Positions 6,607 to 11,896 of a stretch of DNA of 11,896 nt are shown here, piece by piece. The translations under genes were made by a program, and so were the position numbers. Under the pieces are notes generated by a model. The model ran no database searches. It was not told the DNA's origin and was given only the letters and a program-made list of their open reading frames with translations. The first letter of the stretch is position 1. The number at the start of each line of letters is the position of its first letter. Source of the DNA: JBMNOU01 sp050943215 (GTDB lineage Bacteria > Bacillota > Clostridia > Christensenellales > SZUA-584); NCBI GenBank assembly GCA_050943215.1, contig JBMNOU010000053.1, positions 1 through 11,896 of the forward strand, given 5' to 3'.

Positions 6607-6636
6607 AAGCGGCGCATAGCTAACAAGACGCCGCTT
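6607..6636 (+). terminator. Probable terminator after the MFS gene
   Basis: AAGCGGCG (6607-6614) and CGCCGCTT (6629-6636) are perfect inverted copies around a 14-base loop, 13 bases after the transporter stop, followed by TATA. The GC-rich stem fits an intrinsic terminator but the T tract is short. Confidence 0.5.
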
Positions 6637-6668
6637 TATACCTCGGGAACAATGCACAGGTACTAAAC

Positions 6669-6680
6669 GCACTGCAGTGC
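6669..6680. promoter_or_regulatory. Perfect 12-bp palindrome, candidate operator
   Basis: GCACTGCAGTGC is an exact palindrome lying about 85 bases upstream of the -35 element of the reductase promoter. It could bind a dimeric regulator; no second copy was noticed in the window. Confidence 0.3.
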
Positions 6681-6764
6681 CCCAAAGCACCTTCGCATAT
6701 ACACAGATACGCTCGCATACGATATTTTTAGAGAACTGCGCGCGGCGGCTGGCGTCAGGATATA

Positions 6765-6792
6765 TTGAATAACCAGCAATCTGTGATATAAT
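6765..6792 (+). promoter_or_regulatory. Sigma-A-type promoter for the OYE-family reductase
   Basis: TTGAAT (6765-6770) and a perfect TATAAT (6787-6792) are separated by 16 bases, and TGA at 6784-6786 supplies the extended -10 TG dinucleotide. Transcription would begin near 6799 and give a leader of about 144 bases before the ATG at 6943. This is the best promoter seen in the window and makes the reductase the head of its own transcript. Confidence 0.7.
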
Positions 6793-6942
6793 CAAATAAA
6801 CCAATTTATTTCTATTCTTATGTGCATATTCTTAATAAAACGCCGCTACTGAGCTCTTAAACCATAAAAGATAGTTAAAATGGATTACAACACGATAAAA
6901 CGGCATTATCTGCCGCTAATAAAAACTTAAGGAGGATTTTTG

Positions 6943-8916
6943 ATGAACGTATTAAGCCAGCCGATAAAGATTGGTAGTATGACCGTTAAAAACAGAATGG
7001 TTATGGCGCCGATGAACACCAACTACAGTAACGAAAACGGAGCGGTTACGCCGCAAATGACGGAATATTATGCAGCGCGTGCAAAGGGGGGGGCCGGACT
7101 GATCGTTGTAGAGGCAACGGGCGTTGATCCAATGGTCAGAAACCACGGCGCACAGCCGATGATAGGCGAATCGCATATATCCGGATGGGCTACAATGGTG
7201 GAAAAGCTGCATCGCTATGATGCAAAAGTTGCGATAGAGGTGGTCCATCACGGCTCTGAAGCGTCTCTCGGGCCAAAGGTATCCGCTTCGGACGTATCAA
7301 GCTATAAGGGTATTCCCGTCAAATCGCTCAGCGTTGCCGAAATCGCAAATGTCGAGGATATGTTTGCCGAGACTGTCAAAAATGTCAAGACAGCCGGGTT
7401 CGACGCGGCGGTACTTCATGCCGCGCATGGATATCTGATAGCGCATTTCCTCTCGCCGCTATATAACAAGAGAACTGACGAATACGGCGGGTCGCTTAAA
7501 AACAGGATGCGTTTTTTAATAGAGATTATTGAAAAGGCGAGAAAAGCTGCGGGAAGCGATTTCCCGCTGATTGTACGCTTGTCCGCCGACGAGTTTATAG
7601 AAGGCGGACGGACGTTTGAAGAGACCAAGCTGATCGCTGCCGAACTGGAAAAATATATCGATGCGATCGATATATCCGCTTCGGTATCCGCTTCTTATTT
7701 CTTCTGTATCCGGCCGTATAGCTTCCCGATTAGGCAGGGGTATCTATCCGAATATACCCGGCAGATCAAGGAGATTGTAAGCATACCGGTCATTACAGTT
7801 GGGGGCATACGCGACGCGGAGAGGGCAGAGGCGATTATCAAAGAAGGCAAAGCGGATATGGTCGCTTTCGGGAGAACGCTGATTGCGGACGCTGAGTTCT
7901 GCAATAAAGCGCTATCTGGCAACGGCAGGGATATAAGACAGTGCCTTTCATGCCAGCACTGCCTTTCCATAATCGATCAGAACCTGCCGTTGAAATGCAC
8001 GGTAAACCCCGAGGCGGGGCGCGAGTTTGAATTTACTGAGATAGAAAAGGCTAATGTACAAAAAAAGGTCACCGTTGTCGGAGCGGGCCCCGCGGGCATG
8101 GAAGCGGCGCGCGTGGCGGCGCTGCGCGGTCATGATGTAACGCTTTACGAAAAATCGGATCATCTTGGAGGAACGTTGCGTGCCGCGAAGATGCCTCCTA
8201 ATAAGCAGTATATCGGTTTTTTAATCGACTGGTACGCAAAACAGCTGAGTGATCTTGACGTTAATATCTTGATTGGTACCGAATGGACAGCGGCCGAGGC
8301 GCAAATGGATAAGCCGGATGTGCTAATTTTTGCGGGCGGCGCAAGGTTTGCACGCGTGATACCGGGCAGTAAAAACGCGGTTGATGTCGCCGAAGCTATT
8401 TTGAACCCCAGCCGTATATGCGGCCGCGTCGTAATCATCGGCGGCGGAGCATCCGGATGTGAGGCTGCGGAGCTGCTGGCGGGTAACAGGGCGAAAATTG
8501 AGATGACCAAGGTTAAGGATCTATCGGGCGAGCTCTCGTATAACGCCGAGATCGACCCGGATGTGCCGCAAAAGGATATTACGATCATTGAAATGCTTGA
8601 CGATATCTGCACCGATATGGATGGTTTTAACAGGGCGGCTATGCTGATATCACTGAAAGAAAACGGCGTAAAGGTTCTAACGAGTACAAAGGTGATACAA
8701 ATTGGTGAGAATTGTGTGGAAATAATAAACACAAAAACGAATATTAAGCAGACGGTTGCCGCAGACACGGTGATTCTCGCGGGTGGTCTTGTGCCGCGCG
8801 ATCTGCCTGCTCAGCCGCCCTGCGGCGTACGCGTGGTCAGTGCCGGAGACTGTAAAGATCCGGGCAAGATCGTGGACGCTATATACCAGGGGTATTATCT
8901 CGCGCGAGAGATATAG
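6943..8916 (+). CDS. NADH:flavin oxidoreductase, 2,4-dienoyl-CoA / enoate reductase type (OYE barrel + Fe-S + FAD/NAD domains)
   Basis: A 657-residue multidomain reductase of the FadH / enoate reductase / BaiCD class, cytoplasmic. Residues 1 to about 325 form the FMN-binding old-yellow-enzyme barrel: PIKIGSMTVKNRMVMAPMNT at the start, VVHHGSE at 100-106, and HAAHGYLIAHFLSP followed by NKRTDEYGGS at 159-184, the family active-site region. Cysteines 334, 337, 340 and 352 form the 4Fe-4S site (C-x2-C-x2-C-x11-C). The C-terminal half has two dinucleotide-binding motifs, GAGPAG at 380-385 and GGGASG at 500-505, for FAD and NAD(P)H. Such enzymes reduce activated C=C bonds of enoates, dienoyl-CoAs or cyclic enones; the substrate here is unknown. 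The ATG at 6943 with AAGGAGG seven bases upstream is preferred to the adjacent TTG at 6940. Transcription probably starts from its own promoter at 6765-6792. Confidence 0.93.
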   Translation: MNVLSQPIKIGSMTVKNRMVMAPMNTNYSNENGAVTPQMTEYYAARAKGGAGLIVVEATGVDPMVRNHGAQPMIGESHISGWATMVEKLHRYDAKVAIEVVHHGSEASLGPKVSASDVSSYKGIPVKSLSVAEIANVEDMFAETVKNVKTAGFDAAVLHAAHGYLIAHFLSPLYNKRTDEYGGSLKNRMRFLIEIIEKARKAAGSDFPLIVRLSADEFIEGGRTFEETKLIAAELEKYIDAIDISASVSASYFFCIRPYSFPIRQGYLSEYTRQIKEIVSIPVITVGGIRDAERAEAIIKEGKADMVAFGRTLIADAEFCNKALSGNGRDIRQCLSCQHCLSIIDQNLPLKCTVNPEAGREFEFTEIEKANVQKKVTVVGAGPAGMEAARVAALRGHDVTLYEKSDHLGGTLRAAKMPPNKQYIGFLIDWYAKQLSDLDVNILIGTEWTAAEAQMDKPDVLIFAGGARFARVIPGSKNAVDVAEAILNPSRICGRVVIIGGGASGCEAAELLAGNRAKIEMTKVKDLSGELSYNAEIDPDVPQKDITIIEMLDDICTDMDGFNRAAMLISLKENGVKVLTSTKVIQIGENCVEIINTKTNIKQTVAADTVILAGGLVPRDLPAQPPCGVRVVSAGDCKDPGKIVDAIYQGYYLAREI

Positions 8917-9017
8917 TATAGGCGTATCTGGTCCATTGCTTTGGTGTGATACCGGGGTAACAACTGCGCAGCGATTTTGCATACCGGACATCATAATAAT
9001 GAAGGGAAACCGCTGTT

Positions 9018-11090
9018 ATGGAAAACAATCCTCATTCAAGCAATGGACAGCCGGGTAAAGGACAAGAGCATACCCTAAAGCCTGATGAAACCGCGGCATA
9101 TCAGCTACCCGGCCCGTCAGACACATCCCCTTCGCAATACCCGTATATGCCGACGGAGTACGGACAATACATACCGCCGGTATATCCTGGTATGCAATGG
9201 AGTAAACAAAAGAAAAAACGCACAGCGCTTGCCGTGATACTGATCTGCACAGCTGCGGCGCTGGCTGCGGCGCTTGCCGCGGTGTTCTTATGGGTTTTGA
9301 TGACAGCTATAAGCCCCGCCGTTACGGTCGGCCGCCCCGAACCGATACTGTATGAGAAAGACGGCAACGTGTTTCTCGCAAACGGGGATAGCACAGTAGG
9401 CATTGATGATGTGTATTTTATCGATGCTGATTATGGTAAATACATAAACGGTCTTTATTCGTATGACAACCGCTACTTTTTCTATATGGCCAATGTGGAC
9501 AAAAAAACGGGAGCGGGCGATCTGATGAGGGTAAGCGCGGACGCGAGAGGTAAACCACAAAAGGCCGCAGATGGAGTCTGCACCGCCAAAGTTTCGGGCG
9601 ACGGCGCAAAAGTACTGTTTGTCTCTGATGTGCATAACGGGTTTGGCAAACTGTATGCGTGCATACCGGGAGAAGAGCCTTTGCCCGTATCCGGCTCGGT
9701 AATGCCTGAATGGTGGACATTCGGGTTTTCACCAAACGGGGAGTATATCTTCTACATCACAAAATCACCTGACGGTTGTTACACGCTGTATGTTAAAGCT
9801 TTTAGCGGCAAGGCGGCAAAAATCAAAGAAAGTGATATTCCGCTGACGTATGCGGTTGTTGACAACGGCGGGCGGCTTCTTTTTGAGCTGTATGACGAAT
9901 CGTCCTGCGAATATACGCTATACCTGTATACGAAGGACGGCGGGATTAACAAGGTGGGAACGGACGCGTATATTGAGCTTATGTTCGGTAGCTGCGACGA
10001 TCTGCTGTATGCGTCGGGCACCGCGCTGTACTACCGGGCTCCGGGAGAAGACAAACAGCGGCTCTCAAGGCAGTATTGCGATATCGCATTAGCACCATAT
10101 TTCGGGTCCGATCCGAGCTTTGTTCCGGAAAAACGGTTCTTGCTTGCCGAATTCGAGACGGATATATACTCTAAAAGGGTTACGCTTTATGAGCAGGAGG
10201 CCGGCAAAGACAAGATTAAAATAACGCGGGCGGATAGTTTTTCGTACCAGGTCGATCCGTGGTTTACCTGGGTGGCGTTTGACCGAGGCAAAACGTCTTA
10301 TCTCGTTCATAAGGAAAACGGTAAATGGGGTGAGCCAAAGGAGATATCTAAAGGAAGGATTTGCTCTAATTTTGATTTGAGCGGACAGTATTATTATTAC
10401 ATCGAGCCGCAGAACGAAGAATCGTACACTGGCGATCTGTACCGGTATTCGCTACGCACGGGAGAAAATGAGCTGCTGATGTATGATATTGCCGATTATT
10501 ATCTGACCAACCACGCGGTCTTTGCGCGTACGACGGAAGATGAGCTTTATCATGTGGACAGCAAAGACGACAAGAAAAAGCTAATGGACAACATCGATAC
10601 CGTCTATAGTACGAACGGTGGATTGATGGCCGTGACATATACGGAAGCATACGATATCTTTTTTCTGCCCGCTAAAACGGGTGATGCTAAGGCGGTATGC
10701 CATGATGCAAACGGGCTACTTTATGTAAACTATTTCATAGAATATACGGATACGTCAAAGGCTGATTATGATATTGAAACGGCGCTTTTTGAGCTTTATC
10801 AAGATGCGCAATATTATCTCGATATTGTCAGCGGCACTTTCGCAATGCCAAGCTATGTGCCCTACCGCGACTGGATGCAGTGCATTGTGTTCGCGGAATC
10901 GTTTATCGGTAAGGCAGGGCTTTTAGCTGACACTGCCAAGATGTTCAGCGACTTTTATTACGGATATCAGAACTTCGATTACTGGTATTACGAAGAATTA
11001 GGTTCGGCAATGGAAGCGTATTACGGCAGGCTCGCGATCGATTACTTTACTAACGCTATCGAGGCATACAAATGGTATGCTGTGCACTGA
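9018..11090 (+). CDS. Membrane-anchored protein with TolB/WD40-like beta-propeller-type ectodomain, function unknown
   Basis: A 690-residue protein I cannot assign to a named gene. Residues 1-62 are hydrophilic and rich in Pro, Gln, Tyr and Ser; KQKKKR (63-68) precedes one transmembrane helix at about 69-97 (Ala/Leu-rich). The positive charges before the helix predict a cytoplasmic N-terminus and an external C-terminus. Residues about 108-570 show roughly ten repeats of the type 'DG..LLF....Y-LY-Y', for example SPNGEYIFYITKSPDGCYTLYV, NGGRLLFELYDESSCEYTLYLY, SGQYYYYIEPQ with GDLYRYSLRTGE, and DELYHVDSKDDKKKL, typical of beta-propeller blades. Residues 575-690 switch to a helical-looking tail very rich in Tyr, Phe and Trp. 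There is no enzyme motif. It lies 101 bases after the reductase gene; GAAGGG at 9001-9006 is a weak ribosome binding site. A strong terminator follows, so it may be a separate unit unrelated to the catabolic genes. Confidence 0.75.
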   Translation: MENNPHSSNGQPGKGQEHTLKPDETAAYQLPGPSDTSPSQYPYMPTEYGQYIPPVYPGMQWSKQKKKRTALAVILICTAAALAAALAAVFLWVLMTAISPAVTVGRPEPILYEKDGNVFLANGDSTVGIDDVYFIDADYGKYINGLYSYDNRYFFYMANVDKKTGAGDLMRVSADARGKPQKAADGVCTAKVSGDGAKVLFVSDVHNGFGKLYACIPGEEPLPVSGSVMPEWWTFGFSPNGEYIFYITKSPDGCYTLYVKAFSGKAAKIKESDIPLTYAVVDNGGRLLFELYDESSCEYTLYLYTKDGGINKVGTDAYIELMFGSCDDLLYASGTALYYRAPGEDKQRLSRQYCDIALAPYFGSDPSFVPEKRFLLAEFETDIYSKRVTLYEQEAGKDKIKITRADSFSYQVDPWFTWVAFDRGKTSYLVHKENGKWGEPKEISKGRICSNFDLSGQYYYYIEPQNEESYTGDLYRYSLRTGENELLMYDIADYYLTNHAVFARTTEDELYHVDSKDDKKKLMDNIDTVYSTNGGLMAVTYTEAYDIFFLPAKTGDAKAVCHDANGLLYVNYFIEYTDTSKADYDIETALFELYQDAQYYLDIVSGTFAMPSYVPYRDWMQCIVFAESFIGKAGLLADTAKMFSDFYYGYQNFDYWYYEELGSAMEAYYGRLAIDYFTNAIEAYKWYAVH

Positions 11091-11109
11091 CGCAAGGAGA
11101 TAAAGCAGC

Positions 11110-11144
11110 AGCCGGGGATCTATACTGATCATCCGGCTTTTTTT
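11110..11144 (+). terminator. Strong intrinsic terminator after the beta-propeller gene
   Basis: AGCCGG (11110-11115) pairs with CCGGCT (11133-11138), and inside this GATC (11117-11120) pairs with GATC (11127-11130) around the loop TATACT. Seven T residues follow directly (11138-11144). The stem, spacing and T tract are those of a classical rho-independent terminator, 20 bases after the stop codon. Confidence 0.9.
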
Positions 11145-11166
11145 ATTAAGGCTTTAGCCAGTTGAG

Positions 11167-11179
11167 CACGCTAAGCGTG
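11167..11179 (+). repeat. Candidate left-end hairpin of the IS200-like element
   Basis: CACGCT and AGCGTG are perfect inverted copies separated by one A. In IS200/IS605 elements a short imperfect hairpin near each end is recognised by TnpA; this one lies about 100 bases before the tnpA start, where such a structure is expected. Confidence 0.4.
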
Positions 11180-11216
11180 TGGAACAAAGGATAGCTTTAG
11201 CGATTGAAAAGAAAAA

Positions 11217-11273
11217 CCTCCAAAAGTAGAATAGAAAAGGTTTCGTCAGCCGTAACTAAACTACAAAAGGAGG
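11217..11273 (+). promoter_or_regulatory. Leader pairing that can sequester the tnpA ribosome binding site
   Basis: CCTCC (11217-11221) is complementary to GGAGG (11269-11273), the Shine-Dalgarno of tnpA, and GTAG (11226-11229) is complementary to CTAC (11261-11264); the AAAA runs between them form a symmetrical internal loop. The folded leader would hide the ribosome binding site. Translational sequestration of tnpA by a leader stem is established for IS200; its presence here is inferred from complementarity. Confidence 0.55.
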
Positions 11274-11280
11274 CATCCAA

Positions 11281-11740
11281 ATGGATGAGAGTAGTCTATC
11301 ACATACCCGTTGGGACTGCAAATACTATATAGTGTTATCCCCGAAATATCGAAGGAAAGAAATATACGGGAAACTAAAAAAAGATATTGGGCAGATACTG
11401 CGAGGGTTATGTGAGCATAAAGGAATAGAAATTGCGCGGCAAATGCATGTACAGATCATATACACATGCTGGTGAAAATTCCACCGAAGATGAGCGTATC
11501 GTACTTTAGGGTAGGGGGTACTTAAAGGGGAAAAGCACGCTAATGATCTATGAGAGGCATGCAAACCTAAAGTACAAGCACGGGCGAAAGTAGTTCTGGT
11601 GTAAAGGGTATTATGTAAGTACTGTGGGACTAAACAAGGAGAAGATAAGTCAATACATCAGGGAACAACAGAATGAAGATATGATGAATGATAAGGCAAC
11701 AGTAAAGTAATATGTAGACCCTTTTAAGGGTTGCCGGTAA
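11281..11740 (+). pseudogene. tnpA: IS200-type Y1 transposase TnpA, disrupted
   Basis: This is a decayed HUH/Y1 single-strand transposase. The first frame (11281-11475) reads MDESSLSHTRWDCKYYIVLSPKYRR, the IS200 TnpA N-terminus, to EIA, and then runs into a stop. The family sequence resumes in another frame at 11439 with ANACTDHIHMLVKIPPK, containing the metal-binding HUH pair (HIH), and breaks again at a TAA at 11523. A third frame from 11519 gives YLKGKSTLMIYERHANLKYKHGRK, an in-frame TAG at 11591, then FWCKGYYVSTVGLNKEKI with the likely catalytic Tyr, another in-frame stop (TAA, 11708), and YVDPFKG. There are thus two frameshifts and two nonsense codons, so the protein cannot be made whole. 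AAAGGAGG at 11266-11273 is a good ribosome binding site. The order of conserved blocks is intact, so decay looks fairly recent. Confidence 0.85.
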
Positions 11741-11805
11741 CAAGCCCCATGCGGTTGGCGGAACCGTAATATGCCAGTAAGAGTCCCTTATAGAGTTCAA
11801 TCATG

Positions 11806-11826
11806 ACCACCCGCCTAGCGGGTGGT
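11806..11826 (+). repeat. Right-end hairpin 1 of the IS200-like element
   Basis: ACCACCCGC (11806-11814) and GCGGGTGGT (11818-11826) form a perfect 9-bp stem with loop CTA, followed by TTGC. It is the strongest hairpin of the region, 66 bases after the end of the tnpA remnant, and fits a subterminal right-end hairpin recognised by TnpA. Confidence 0.65.
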
Positions 11827-11834
11827 TTGCACAA

Positions 11835-11878
11835 GGGCTATAAGCCCATGCTACCGGCCAGCGCCTAAAGACGCTGGC
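11835..11878 (+). repeat. Right-end hairpins 2 and 3
   Basis: GGGCT and AGCCC (11835-11839, 11843-11847) form a 5-bp stem around ATA. GCCAGCG (11857-11863) and CGCTGGC (11872-11878) form a 7-bp stem around CCTAAAGA, which can itself add a CT/AG pairing. With the stem at 11806 they make a tandem array of three hairpins; TTTC follows the last, so it could also act as a weak terminator. Confidence 0.5.
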
Positions 11879-11896
11879 TTTCACATCTGTTCAAGC

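Larger units (their letters stand above)
6594..6942. other. 349-base intergenic region before the OYE-family reductase
   Basis: No gene is supported. The region holds a terminator-like inverted repeat (6607-6636), a perfect 12-bp palindrome (6669-6680), a good extended -10 promoter (6765-6792) and a leader of roughly 144 bases ending in the ribosome binding site AAGGAGG at 6929-6935. Near the leader end CGGCA and TGCCG form a small inverted repeat. Confidence 0.7.
11149..11896 (+). mobile_element. Decayed IS200/IS605-family insertion sequence (boundaries not determined)
   Basis: The stretch carries a broken IS200-type TnpA gene (11281-11740) with flanking stem-loops, as expected of this single-strand-transposing family, which has hairpins at its ends instead of terminal inverted repeats. 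On the left, CACGCT-A-AGCGTG (11167-11179) is a small hairpin. On the right, three hairpins follow each other at 11806-11826, 11835-11847 and 11857-11878. The exact ends cannot be fixed from one copy, and the right end may lie beyond the window. There is no tnpB, so this is the IS200 (tnpA-only) type. It lies immediately after the terminator of the preceding gene, a site where insertion does little harm. Confidence 0.75.

Noticed and set aside
8898..8909. Perfect 12-bp palindrome TCTCGCGCGAGA
   Set aside because: It lies within the last codons of the reductase gene (encoding the LARE region) and is low-complexity CG alternation; no T tract or regulatory context follows, so I do not call it a site.
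11325..11564. Minus-strand open frame across the tnpA remnant
   Set aside because: It is the mirror of the conserved transposase sequence and has no independent support.
11719..11896. Possible omega RNA or reRNA guide-type RNA next to the IS
   Set aside because: Such guide RNAs accompany TnpB or IscB genes; no tnpB or iscB sequence is present, so structure alone does not support the call.
1..11896. CRISPR array, tRNA or rRNA gene
   Set aside because: No regularly spaced direct repeats, no cloverleaf with a GTTCRANNC-type T arm and no rRNA-like sequence was seen on either strand.

Overview
The window looks like a chromosomal piece of an anaerobic Bacillota (clostridial) genome. Supporting this are strong Shine-Dalgarno sequences (GAGGTGA, AAGGAGG), likely use of a TTG start, a split transketolase, a C_GCAxxG_C_C redox protein, an Fe-S/FAD old-yellow-enzyme reductase and a decayed IS200-type element. 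I do not assign a genus. All recognisable intact genes lie on the + strand.

Layout: (1) 2-739, the C-terminal subunit of a split transketolase, cut by the window edge; 4 bases later a thiolase (744-1928). (2) After a 10-bp hairpin, a cysteine-rich protein (2000-3034) whose C-terminal half reads as a C_GCAxxG_C_C redox domain and whose N-terminal half I do not recognise. (3) A MIF-like tautomerase (3121-3465). (4) A perfect 13-bp inverted repeat, then a GntR/FCD regulator (3540-4259) and a crotonase-type enoyl-CoA hydratase (4289-5065). (5) A 316-base spacer with two hairpins, one closed by a GUAA tetraloop, then an MFS transporter (5382-6593). (6) A 349-base spacer with a terminator-like repeat, a 12-bp palindrome and a good extended -10 promoter, then a 657-residue flavin/Fe-S enoate or dienoyl-CoA reductase (6943-8916). 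(7) A membrane-anchored beta-propeller-like protein (9018-11090), closed by a strong terminator. (8) From about 11150 to the window end, a degraded IS200/IS605-family element whose transposase is broken by two frameshifts and two in-frame stops.

How the genes may work together (inference): a carboxylic or cyclic enone-type substrate could enter through the MFS carrier, be tautomerised by the MIF-like protein, be reduced by the OYE-family enzyme, be hydrated by the crotonase and be cleaved by the thiolase, under control of the FCD-type regulator. No CoA ligase or CoA transferase and no 3-hydroxyacyl-CoA dehydrogenase is visible, so the pathway is incomplete here and its substrate is unknown. 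The transketolase and the beta-propeller protein may not belong to it.
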